NCBI RefSeq assembly: GCF_964204645.1
Contig: NC_134027.1
Location: forward strand, 9,102,485-9,166,484
Direction: 5' to 3'
Length of the DNA: 64,000 bases
Source: Tubulanus polymorphus
Taxonomy: Eukaryota; Nemertea; Palaeonemertea; Tubulaniformes; Tubulanidae
Position 1 is the stretch's first letter. Each line of letters starts with the position of its first letter. Shown here one piece after another: positions 33,251 to 46,400 of the stretch. A program made the position numbers and the translations under genes. The notes below the pieces were generated by a model, which had not been told where the DNA came from, searched no databases, and saw only the letters and a list, made by a program, of their open reading frames with translations.

Positions 33251-35318
33251 TCATGTATGCATGTTACTGTACGATAAATGAAGGTATATTTTTGTAAAAA
33301 AAACGGTTCTCATCTGACAAATACGACACTTGTGATAAATGATATCAATCAAATACTATATTATAGCAAAATTAAAGGAAGAAAAATATCCCCCTTGGCT
33401 TTGTATTATTAAGTAAATCATGTTTCTGATTGATGTGGTTGAAAATATTAATAAGTAACTGTAGTTTTGTAAATGAAATAATGTCCATGAATATCAGTTT
33501 GTTGACTATTTAGCCCACTTGGACTTAGTCCTAGCGTTCACTTTTCATCCGTATGTTTGTCTGTCTGTTGATGGAATCAAGTTATTTTTGGAAGTTTTGA
33601 AGATGCTTCAATTGATTGTCTTGATATTTGGTTTGTACATGTGTCTACCATTAGACGCACTTGCAGCCCAAAAATTGGCCCGGTCAGAATCAATATGGCC
33701 GAATTGTGACCATTTAACTTAGTCTTGATATTTGATAATTGGTAGCAATTTCATTGGAAATGTCACCCCACATGGAAATGGTATCATCCATTTTTTTTTA
33801 TAATCCATATTTTTGGTAAGTTTTTAAGGTCATTGGTTCATGTATATGCTCACCACGGGACATTGAGAACTGAAATTTTCTGGTAGTTGAGCGTTTCAAA
33901 GCACTTCCCAAGTGGGCGTGGTGTCTTTGGACCCATAGTTCCTTATCTAACTATTGTCGACGCTTACTCGGAGCACTGGGACCGTAAATGTTGCGCCGAT
34001 TTGGCCACGTTATTGAATTGAGATATTCATGTCTTGTCGTGTTAGCTTTTTGTAAATATGGATTTTAATTTATTTTGTAACGCTTTCGTCAAAATACATT
34101 ATCATCAATTCGACAATTAAATATTTGTCATGGCTGTAGTTACTGTAAGCAGGATAATGCACGCAGACCTAACGCAACGCTTGTCTCGCTCCCAAATTCG
34201 TGTTTTATGTGAACGATTGAGGATTCTGGGAGTGGCACTTGCGCTAGTTACGGAGTTCCAACTAGAAACGGCGTAATCGATGCTCTTCGCTGTCGATTTT
34301 GGTCGGGATGTCTTCTTCGTAGTAAGTTTTCCGACCACAATCATTTCAATGGGTAATTCATATAGTTCTGTTATACAATGTATCATTTTTGCGGAGAATC
34401 AAAGGGAATGCCCGCGCCTTTAGTTGAGAATTTTTAAAAGAATGTCATCATCACGCTGTATATTGTATGACTAGTGATTTCTAGTATATTTCTTAGGTTC
34501 GTGAATTCCTCGTCGTGCATGCATCGTGTGGGTGTTATAAATGTATATGAACACTTATAATGAATATCAGACAGGTTTAGGCTAAACTCTAGAAATGATG
34601 AAAAATTATCACGTGTGCGAATTATATCGTTAATTCATGATAAAGTGTATGTTGCGAATGATAAGTTCGAATAAAGGTATCTTAATATAACGTAAGTTTG
34701 TTGTTTCTTTGTACTACTGACAAAATAGGCTTACAACGTAACTACGAAAAATCAGCCAAAAATGAAGAAAAATTGTTTGACGCTGGTGATTTTTTTGAAA
34801 GATGAGCGATGTATCCGTCGGACAAGTAGCTTTGGTGTCTACTCAATTTCTTTTTACTCTTGGTAAACCCTGAAATACATCGGGGAAATCCTCCGTTGCC
34901 GCTCCACACGGGTTAATCGTGACCATAAGTGGAGTCGAGGCGGCGTGATAGGTTCGCTTCGATAAACTGTTGAAATTTATTAGCCAGAGAAGTGAACATT
35001 TTTCCCACTATAGTATAGCGAATGTAGGTGATAATTCCGAGGGAATATTCCCCGCGGTTGAATTCCCTCCAGTAAAATCCCACAAGGTCAGAAACTTTTA
35101 AAAAACTTGGGTAACAATCCACGCGGTAAATCCCCCGAAATCCAGTTTTATATCAAACAAGAGAAAAAATACTTTTTACCACGATATCAAGGAACACGTA
35201 TACATGTATATAAATGTTAATTCTTTTATCAGTTTCAAACTATATCATTTCTTCATAGACATTTTCAAAACTACGAAAATGTCAGTTTTGATGCGTGTAG
35301 CTCTCTAAAAGTACTTTA

Positions 35319-35603
35319 TACGGTATACTTATCATTCGGAGGAGTCGGGAAAGTAAGTTTAAAAACCCAATACATACAAAATCAAAAGGTGAATGCGAAA
35401 AAATGTTTCGGACTCCCTCTAGAGACCATCCGACGGTCTCTTGAGACTATCACGCCTGTCTCGACTAGAGAGAGAGAGAGAGATAGTCCGAAACGTCATT
35501 TGTAATTCCTAAAGGAATAGATTTCGCTTTTAAATTTTGTATACAGTGTGTATTAAACTCATTTTCCCCACTCCCCGAATGATACCTAGCCTATACCGTA
35601 CGA
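35319..35603. mobile_element. Inverted-repeat element containing the CGTTTCG motif
   Basis: TACGGTATAC, TATCATTCGGAGGAGTCGGG and GTTTAAAAACCCAATACATA on the left are mirrored on the right by TGTATACAGTGTGTATTAAAC, CCACTCCCCGAATGATA and TATACCGTA. The centre has ATGTTTCGGACTCCCTC and its inverse around a (GA)n run. Confidence 0.6.
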
Positions 35604-35975
35604 AATGCGCTCTAAAAGCCGTGCGATTGATATTGACCAACAAACGGAGAAACACTTGAACATCGCTCACACGTCGATCGCTTTCTTAGTCGAGGGTTAC
35701 AATCTGTACCAAGTGAGCTTCATTTTTCCACTCAATAAATACGTCGTAACCATGTCACATTCCCGCATTGTCGGCTCACCTCCATCTAATATTTATGAAA
35801 CAGATAATAAAACACATCATTCTATATGCTTGTCAAGCGTCAATTACACACATGATATGTTGCCAATTGGCGCTAGACTATATATCTAAAATATATATGT
35901 TCACACTTGACGCACGCGGTTAAAATAAACTAAACAAGAAAGCTAACTTGAAGATTTTTATTGACGCCTGAACAA

Positions 35976-36085
35976 TCACACGGAGACGATTTGGCGAGGG
36001 CCAAATTGGCACGGATCAGGCACGGGCCAATTGTCTCGGGCCTGATCCGTGCCAATTCTGCCCGGGCCAAATCGTCTCCGTGTGA
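35976..36085. mobile_element. 110-bp palindromic MITE
   Basis: TCACACGGAGACGATTTGG and its exact inverse at the ends; a second nested palindrome GGCACGGATCAGGC/GCCTGATCCGTGCC inside. Related by its inner motifs to 19220-19476. Confidence 0.8.
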
Positions 36086-37449
36086 CCGCGTATGCATATT
36101 GCTTTATATTAGCAACAATAGATACACGATTAAGGGATCAATAAGGTTATTTTGAATTTGAATAAATCGTCAACTGAATTGAATTTCCCAGCAACCAGTC
36201 TAGCCCCGATATTGATGGTCTATTCCACGTCATGAAACGTCATGAAATTTATCCTACATTCATTTCGTGGTGCTCTAAGGATTTGATCAGCATGCCATGA
36301 AATATGATCATAAAAACCATAAAAGTAGTCAAATAAGTTCCCTAAAATCCAGTTTATATCTTTCTATCCATTAGATACACACATTTTAATTTTAGATTTC
36401 ATACGGTAAATATATATTGTATCAGTTGAATAATCAACCAAAAAGGGCCAACCGAGGAAGGGTGTTATAATTGGAATTATCCCCGTATAGCATTTTTATG
36501 AGAATTTTAATTGAAGTACACTTAGTAGCCCAAACACTATGCCGAAAAAAGAAAAAGATGTAACAACGGTACATTTCTCTGCAAAGTTGAATTGGAAACC
36601 GTGATATACCGCAAAATATTCAAACGTCTCATTTCAAGTCAAAACTGCAACAACGACTTGCTTACCAGTGGAAACGTTTCGGTTACTTTAATGGGTTATT
36701 TTGGCGTATTCTAACGCGCGGATGATAAAGGCATCTTTTTATCGGTGCTAGGTGTCAAGATACCGTACTTGCGCGTAAAAATATCCGCTGCCAACCGAGC
36801 AGCCTATCAGAAAACTACCCCGCAGTGAAGTGGGATGATCTCTGAAACGGCGAATGGAATGTTGGGACCGCAGAGCAGACGTCAAAATTCCTTTGGTGCG
36901 TTTCAAAATATATAAAATTGACTAGCAAATGGATTAACAGGGATTATCATGGATTAGAGCCGGCATTAACACGACAACAAAACAACATCGCGGATAGTAT
37001 TCTAATTCCGCGAATACCGAACAAACTATGCCTGACCTAACAAATCACGTGCTGGACCATCCTTATTAGAAAAAAAAACTTTCATTAAAACCCTGCGACT
37101 TTTGAAGTCTCAGATAGTTTCCGAAACGCGTTTGTTTGCGTCTCGTGACTGTGAATTATCGAGTTCTTCGGCGAATCTGTTTAAAAGCGGCACTGTTCTC
37201 TTTTCTCTTTATCTTACGTTCGAGTATAGTTTTCGAGATTTTCTAGCGAAAAACCCGCACATTTTCCGCTTACGCACGTTGTTTGTGTGACCGCTATTTC
37301 TCTACAAAATCTTACGTACACGCACACGAGACATTTTCACACGTACGTTGAACGCCTAAGACGCATCCAGCGTTCGAAGTAGTTGTTCGGTGTTTTGTTT
37401 GCAGAACGTTCATTCGCGGGTTGCAAGAAGCGCGTGGGAAGTGAAAATT

Positions 37450-40400
37450 ATGGCAGCGTCTTTACTCAGGTTATCAATTGTATCGTTATTCGTCGTCTAT
37501 ATCTGTTCCCGACTAGAGGAAAAACAAAGGTTCGAGGGGTAAGTTTTTAATCGAAAAATTGAAAGTTTCTCTTTATAGTTTTTTCACCAATACCCGGACG
37601 ATGTTTGTCCATGTGTTTAGAACATTTTGCGTGGCAACCTCACGAATTGATATCTTTTCGAAGTGCTGATAGATGACCGGTTTGAAAAAATACTATCAAT
37701 ATCATATTCACTTTATCGGTTATCGGTTTAGGCGATTGTGGAATATAGAAATATAACAATTGTGAAAATTTAGCGCCCTCTTATATAATCTGTAAATGAA
37801 TTGAAGAAATCAAGTTTAAAAGTTATTTTTGGCGGGATTTTGGAAGAAATTTGACAAGCGAAAATCCAGAAAACGAGCGAAAAATAGAGAGTGAGTTATA
37901 TAACTTATGAACTGACAGTTATAAACGTCGATTAACCAAGCAAGTTGAAAATGATATAAATGAATCGGAAGAAATCAAGTTTGAAAGATAATTGTTTTCT
38001 CGAGATTTTGGAGGAAATTTGAAGGGAAGATCCAGAAAACGAGGGAAAAATATAGTGAGTTCTCATTACCCATGAACTGACAATCCAAAACGTCGATTAA
38101 CTAAGTATATAAGTTGTTGAATGATATTGATTAAACAGAAAATCCGGGAACATTTGCGCTTGCGTGAAAACATTTTGCATTTGACCGGTTCATTTAGCTG
38201 ATAAGAAGTAAATATTTGTAATCTGCTTACCGCAGAGTTATGTGGCTACTTCCTTGTGTTTATATTATGGCGATTCAAAACGTATACGAGTAAAATGCCG
38301 ACTTTAAACAATCGGAAATACTTTCGATGTGCGCACGTCGTTGGTCGTACCTATTTCAAAATCAGTCCGAGGATAATTCTCGTTTAACTTGGATATTGAT
38401 CAAATGAAATCACTACTGACATACTAAATGATTGATAATTTGAAGTGGAGAACAGATAACAAGCGTAAAACCCTCTATACAGAATTTATACAGAATTTAA
38501 TTGATCAAAAACGAATTTCAGTCATCAATAATTAAACTCAAAACAGACGACGTTTCGAACTCTCACTACAGATCATCGTCACAACTGGTATAATCTTTTA
38601 AATTCTGTATATAGCGGGTTTTACAATTATCAATAATTTGAAAAGTCTGAAAGAATTTTAAAGTTTTTCGTCGCGTAATTTTCGCTGTAACATTCCTTTG
38701 TAGTCGATGTTACATCATTGGTTGTAGCATCAAATCTAGTTTATATAATACTTTCTACCAGTAAACAGTCTCGTCAGTAGCATTTTTGTGTACGGAATCA
38801 ATTCGACGTCACGATCTGTCATTTAGTCATGTCGGTTTGTAATATAACCCCTGCAGATGATTAGCATATAAACCTGTTCATTTGGACTGTTGTGACGTCA
38901 TTTGACCCGGAACACCGCGCTTTCATTCACCGTAACCTAATACGTAATATCAGTAGCTGTTTTTAGAAGTTAGTGACTGGCCACAAAACTCTTAACATAC
39001 TAAAACCTGGACGGAGAACATTCCCTACGCAACATCAATGATTCATTGGGCGAGGAAAATATCAAAATCACCTGCTACGAATCCAAGGTCAATGCAGGGC
39101 GAAAACAATCGTTTTGTGTCGAGATTAAGCAGCGCATATAATATGTTCAATCAAAATCAGTCTATTTTCGTCATTTTAGACCAAGTCCCAAGGTTCATCT
39201 ATTATGCGCTTCCGAGTTCTTCATTATCGCTCGTTATGATCGACTGACATTTACATAATTGTTATTCGTTGCCATTAATAATTGAGTTGAATATTCCATC
39301 TGCAAGTATTTTGTTATCAAACCCTGTCTCAATATTTTTGTTGAAAGTGTTCGATTTGCACGGAATATTTACAAATATTGGATCTCATAGGCGAACGAAA
39401 AAAATGTATAATCTACTTGTTAATTTATTTGGTTGACCTGAGTTAAACAATCGTAGATCCCCGAGGGAGAGGACCGGCGAGATGGCGTGGGATTTGTCGG
39501 ATCGTGCCGGGGGATTTGTTTGTTACAATTAAAGTAGAGTCAGTGGCTGAGATAGGTGTGCGGATAGGATGTTGTCAGGCATAATCCCACCAGATATGGG
39601 CTGCTATGTCATCATTAGCGGCGTCTTAAAAGAGTCATATAAATCAGATCAGACACCATCAACTCACAAATCAACAATGATCACCGACCCACCGCATCAC
39701 AATCGAGATTACGCTACGCTCCCAAAGCAACCGACTGGTTAAAAAAATATTTCCTATGGACGAAATGGGTAAGCGAAAAGTGGAAGTATCAAACATCAAA
39801 ATATAAACGTATAAAAGATAGGGTTATATATCCCAGATAAAGGTATCGAAATATTTACCGAGCATTTTGCTCTACGCTGATAATTCTATTGTGATATTCT
39901 GTTCAGTAAAAAAATGAATTTTTAAACTTTTAAGTTCTTACTTCATATGTGTACATATATATCTAATATATTAGCTAATGGGTTCCATTATATTGATATT
40001 CCTCCGCAGAATATGCGAAATTTGATATTTCTGAGACGTTGTCATGCGACTCGCGTTAAGTGTGTGAAATTGACCATTATCATAAATCTCATATAAAGGA
40101 AATTATTGGAAAATTATTCAATCGGGAAATATTCGCGAATTCGATATATCTATACCAAAGTAGGCTAAAGTAAAGTAAAGTAAAGCGAATTATGACTGCA
40201 AGGTCTACAAGCTTAATTGCACAAACACACGATTCCATTAGGAACGTTAATATCGCTGCAAAATCTCTCAAGTAAAATTCCAATTAAGATACTTAGACGG
40301 AGGTAAGTTTACTTAGAACTCGTTGTCAATATGATATTCAAATGATTGATAGCGTTCTTCGACAACTCATCCCGCACTTCTAAAGGGTTTGACAAACCGA

Positions 40401-43400
40401 GCCAAAAATGCGAAAGACGACTGACTGATTTTAATCGCATCTCACGCGCACAAAATCTGCAAGTTTTTTTCAGATTTTTCTAAATGCTTTTCTAAGGATT
40501 CATAATTATATTCCATTTCCGTAGCTCCATCGAGTCTGATATTCATCATACAGGTTATTGCGCTTCTCTTCTCACATTTTCGGCATACCTTAATACAAAA
40601 ACTTACGTTCAGATTTGATACAACCAGATAATGAAACCAGAATATCAAAAACGGCCGATAACTTTTTGGTCATTGATTACAGCTGATGTTATCGACAGCA
40701 AAAATTTAAGCCTAATGCCAAAATGTATAAATCAATTCCGATATGAAAAGTGAGCATCAGAGTTAAGGACATGATCAGGATCAGATTAGAAAGCAAACAT
40801 TTATGATTTGATTAGCGTATTTAGATGGAACACTGTGAAAAAGAACGCATAAACAATTAACCGTTTCGAAACCCACGCGCGCATAACTTCACTCATTTAA
40901 CGACCCGGTACAAATTGAATCTCCAATGACGCAATATATTACATAAGATGAGGTATCCGATATTTTCCGTTTTTGTTCGTAAAGTTTCAGAGGAACAATT
41001 CAAACGATTTTAACACAGTTCGCCACGGAGTCAAAATATATATCAGGAGTGAATTCAGGATCAAAGAGGGTAGCACAACTTTAAAAAATAAAGGCATAAT
41101 CCACGAAAAACCCAAACATTTTTGAAAATTGACTGCTTTTTGGGCAATTTCCAAGGGTACAAAACTTTCACAACGGTAAGCGTGTGCATATGGTGCTACC
41201 GTCTGAATGCGCGCCTGTGTATACAGCATTATCTACGCCCATGAGTATGGATACAATTAAAAAGTTCAGACTTGATTCAACGCGGGTTCGAATCTTAATT
41301 GGGCTTCGTATGAATTGCACTTTGCACGCTACTTTGGTATATAAGACTGTCTGAAAATTAGTGGGAAAGGAAATTGCTAAGAAAATGATGAGCTTGTGGT
41401 CCTCGTGAATTTAGCAATTAACCTAGCAGGTTGATGACCATCGCATATCACGCAAGGGTAGGTCATTAAGTGCAGTGCAGGAATAATCACCATATTGGAT
41501 AACAATCATCAGATCTCTATTTCGAGTTGTAATCAAAAGGACCGTCGGCGGTTGCATCTGGTACGCACTTCCGCTGTATATATATATTGAATATTCATAC
41601 TAAAGATCAAGCTTTATCTGTGTAACTGGTTTCTGTTAATTCTAGTATTGTCTGCTTTTACAAGATTCTCCGAGCTCAGATTGGCGATAAATTTATCTTC
41701 GAAAACGGAATGACGGAAATATGAATGTATTGCAATAAGACCTTTGTTTAAAAAGTTGAGCGGTTTAACGAGTCCACCAATATAACCGTAGTTTGACGCA
41801 TTTTCCCTGGCATGAACTTGAAAACCTTGAAATGTTTTTTTTCAATCACGGGAGGTATTCCCGCAGTCTTGAAAGCGTTTGACATTAGCGCGCCATTTTC
41901 GTATTAATTTCTGCGTCTCAGTCAGCTCCCAGCAAAATGGCGGGGGTGTGTTATAAAATAAGCGGAATCATTGTCGGCCTCGTGGTCTGACGCTGGCTTC
42001 GTTCGTCACCTGCTTATTTTTCGCAAAAGTCAACGACAGAAAAAGGTTAATCAATCTATTTTTTTTATATATGAATGTGACTTCCTCGAATATATATATA
42101 TATATACACACACGCAAGAAGTGGGCTGCATTAAGTCTTACAGGCATACACGCCTCAGCAAAGCCTTAAGCCATGCCGTAATTGATCAAATTGTTCTAAT
42201 CTTTCCAAGACGATACTAAATTGACGTAACTTCGTACGGAATAACATACGTAAGTTATTTCCACACCCAACCACTTGTGCGATTTATATCCATTCTTATT
42301 ATTAGGGTGTCGACCAGACGATAGCGTTCGTTTTAGTTCAGAGCTTGAATGAATCTATTTTCGGTCATTTCAAAATGGATTTAACTTCGATAAACGCAAA
42401 AAATTGTTTTACATATATAAACATTTTTTTCAATCCATATATACATATTTCTTTCTCAGAATATGTATATAATATGTTATACATAACCAACAGCTCTTTC
42501 GAAATCGTTTCACTGATAACGTGGATGAACGTTTTAGAGTTTCGAAGAAGTTGCCGTATAGGTCGGTATCGATAATCGATCGACGTTCGGCCACTCATCA
42601 TCGACAAGTTTAATTTGTGAAGTAATTACCGCTACATTCCAAGCAATAACATCTACAGCCAGTTGAATGGGGGTTTGGCAAAGTAAACAAAAACATTAGT
42701 ATTTACAGCAGTTACAGGCATATGCAACTACTAGAATCTATACAAAGGTTATTGAGTAATGTAACGGTGATTAGTGGGTTATCATTAGGCCGCCAACAAC
42801 GATTTTGGCTTCGCAGCCAGGGCTAAATCCAGAGGCAAGGAAGGACATAACAACAAGGATTTTTGTCATGTTTTGTTAATCAAAAATAAATGTATAAATG
42901 TCAGTTGAATAAATGCTCAAAAGTTAATACATAAACAATTCCCACGAAGCGATTCAACACCCATTGAACGTGTATCATGCCATAACGTAATCTCTCAGGC
43001 TATCTCGAAAGTTGTAAGGTGTAATTTCTTACCCCATTACACCAACTTATCCACACTTTTGATAAGAAGCGTGTGTTACATAACCCAGAAACCAGTCGCA
43101 TTTAAAAAATTACAAATGCTTTACAACACAAGTCATATTGAAGTATCATCTCGGTTAGTAAAAAAACTCGTTAAGAAAAAATTTCCATCGTACGATTCCT
43201 GAACCAATATCGGCGTCATAGATTATGTAAATTCAGAGTGGGGGTTCGGGGTAGCGAACGAACCGCCTAAATTTTCTAAGTCCTTGTCAGTGTTAATTTT
43301 GGGTCAAGATTTTTTGAAATTTGGATAGAATTTTCATGTTTTATGTTTTGGAAAATGAAAAGTAATTCATTCTCAAATGATATATTCAGGTACCCCGGGA

Positions 43401-46400
43401 ACTTCATATTTTATAACTGCCCTTTTTCAGTAGGAAAGTGTCCCTTTTCGCAGTGAAAAATGCCCTTATTCTTGAAATAGAATTTGACCCACAAAAAAAC
43501 TCGGCATGAGCCTGATATTTTTACACGAAGATTTATGGTTTCATTGGAAAACACAAAATATAGATCCTTTTACCTTCATGCATAGCCAAATCTGTAGGTA
43601 GATTGTCCATGCTCAAGAATATATGCAATGTAGTGGCGAAATTGTTGATGACGTCAGATATATGCCCTCCGAGGAACGGCTGACACGCGCGCTCGGCGAA
43701 AATAGTGTAGCAATCGATTTACAAGAAATCATATAGTGTTTCATTAAGTCGAGATAAAAGAGCTCGCAATCGAGAGATGAGTGACTGGTATGCAAATGTT
43801 TACGCCGTCGCGGTCTCCGAGCGGCGTTCGATATTCAAAAATAACCTCATCTTCAATAATCTTTAATAGAAATAGAGAGCAAGTTATGCGGAAATGCGCC
43901 AGGTCCAGTTACGCGACTTACAATCACCAGGTGTGAAGTGCTTAGCTTGATCGACATTCGTCTAAATATTGCACAGAGAGTTTGCCTTCGCTCATCATTC
44001 CATCTGTAAATTTTCCATTTCGTTCGTCAGCGCAGGTCGGCGTATCATCTGCATTTCATACTCCCACAAATATTTGTATAAGTCCTATTTGAAGTTGGCT
44101 GTAATTGTCGCTGCAAACGATTAAAGATTCGGAGAATTATCCATTGTGATTTAGTGTTCCCATTTCTGAATAACATCAACTAGGAACAAAATAATCACTG
44201 GCCCGGATGGCGTTCATATTGCAGTATGGGTGTTTGTTTAAACTTATGTACATATGCGTATCATTTGTTGTAATTTGGTAACTGAATTGAGTAGTATACA
44301 GGGCCGTACCTAGCACTAGGGTTGGAAAGGGGGGGGGGCGATAAACTCCAAAAGGGCAGTTCTATAGGATATAACAATAATATTTGCACCTTTCAAAAAT
44401 ATTTCTAGGTGGGGGAACTCCCCTGCCCTGCTGAATACGGCCTTGGAGTATCGTGGTCGGTTCTTACCACGAACTTACGTTGTTGGAACTTTCTGAAAAT
44501 CATTTTCTATGATAACTAACTAAAGACATAAATTGCTGATCCGTTTGGAAGTGACGTAATGGCTCTTTTTATTTTGCGGATATTTAGCTACGGCCGGCTA
44601 ATGTATCACCTAAATTATTGTTTTTACATCCTAGCCTTCTTCCAAATACACCGAAAGATCCTCTTTGCGCTACATTTCAACTGATTATGAAGAAATGAGA
44701 TTGAAAACACGAGGGTTATTAACGCGTGAACTTCATTTTGTACTGCGGCGACAAACGCAGGCAGAAGCCGCTATCAGAGCGGTCGTTGGCGATGTCCCTC
44801 GAGGACAGTTAATTTGTCGGCAGCGTCTCCATAACAATCCAATTTCAGGTTCTTCACATATTTGAAACATTAGCGAAGCTTCGAGAGTTGTCAAATGGAC
44901 GAGCGACGCCGTGAAATGTTAATAAACAGACGACTGCTAGTTGTTAAGTCCACCCTCTCGTGCATAAATATACGTATCGCATTCGGTGCAACAAAATACA
45001 TCGAATATTTTCGAAATAGATTCTCAATTTACACAGTGTGAAAGGTTTCGAGCATGGATAAAATTCGGGTAAGCTAAGAAATGAAAGGAGTTAGTCGCAT
45101 GGCGAAGAACTTGCTCGTTACTTTTCTAAGCTTCGTTTTCGTCCATAAAGGCGCCCGCGGTCAATGAAGGCCAAATGCCCCTTCCTTCTCCCGATATAGA
45201 AATGGAAAGGATACATGAGAGAATAAGAAAAAACCAAATATAAGTGAATTGATGAATTAGGTTCAATCGATTGGAATGTTAATACTTCTAATGCATGTGG
45301 CGTTGAAGTAGTTTGTAAAAAAAGAGAAAAGACAAACGTACCACCGGCACGTGACAGCGAATAGAAATATTCAAATATTGCTCCTGGACCTACGTCATAT
45401 TATGCTGTGACATTTCCAGAAATACAGACGTACGAAGAAGCCCCGCAACGAGTGTTTCTGACGATTTTTTGGTGTGTGTAGAAAATATAAATTCAATTAA
45501 AGGTGAATGCCATTTTGGAAAAACACCGTTTGATCTATTATCGGATTTATGATGGCGACAACAGCAAACAGTTAAAAGGAAATGTCATTTCGTTTGACTT
45601 ATCATGTAATCGGAGGAACTGCTGAAGCGGGTTCGGCAGTGTTTACATCCGCGTACAAACCGTGCGGATCTCAGAACACCAATATCTGTATCATATATTA
45701 GTTAGTTTGCTTATAAGATTTTCCTTAATTCATATACGGAGATGATAAGAAATGGTATAGGGCTGTGAATGAACCAATTTTTAATATCCTAATTCACGTC
45801 CCATAATTTTGAATTAAACATTTCCTTCGTTATTCCCGAAGCTGTGTACCGTTGCTTACGTATGTACAAATCGTCTCAGGTGACGTATTTTCTGATATTT
45901 CTAGATATAAAGTCTTCAGAGTATTTACCAAATCGCCCACTGACGCCGACGTCATCCGAAAACTACTGGAAAACGAGCTGCAAGAGGTATTCAGTTCATT
46001 ATTCGAATCAGAATGTAGTCACCTGATACCAAGACGCTATGTTACACAGAAGTTTCTGAAATTTTGCATTTCTATTGATTCATTCAAAAAGGAATTACGT
46101 TCAACTAGGCTAATACACTAAACGACCAGTCTCAATGTCTAGGATGCGAAAAATCTGAACTAGCTCAAATACACTGCCTTAATGAAATAGAAACAGAATT
46201 CTGAATAAGGTGTTCCTCTTTTACTTAACCATCGGTGGTATTTTTGTTGCGTTTTACAGCAGTTGGACGTCTGGAGCGAAAATGTTGACATCGGCGGCAT
46301 GCTAACGGTCGACATAATGGTACCACGTCATCTGGTGGACTTCGTTAGCGAAACCTTTCAAGATTCTGGAATCAAATATTCAATATTGATCGATGACATC

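Larger units (their letters stand above)
33251..37449. other. Intergenic, repeats only
   Basis: No gene supported. Contains the inverted-repeat elements at 35319 and 35976, a (GA)n tract at about 35466, and a stretch at 34880-35140 in which GGGAAT/AATCC motifs recur irregularly. The last ~400 bp before 37450 is presumably promoter and 5' UTR of the carboxypeptidase gene. Confidence 0.4.

Noticed and set aside
41280-41300. GGTTCGAATC resembling a tRNA B box
   Set aside because: No matching A box, T-stem does not pair, no cloverleaf.
41937-41990. MAGVCYKISGIIVGLVV-type short frame as an alternative first exon of the carboxypeptidase
   Set aside because: Signal-like, but no GTAAG/GTGAG-type donor follows in a phase that fits exon 2.
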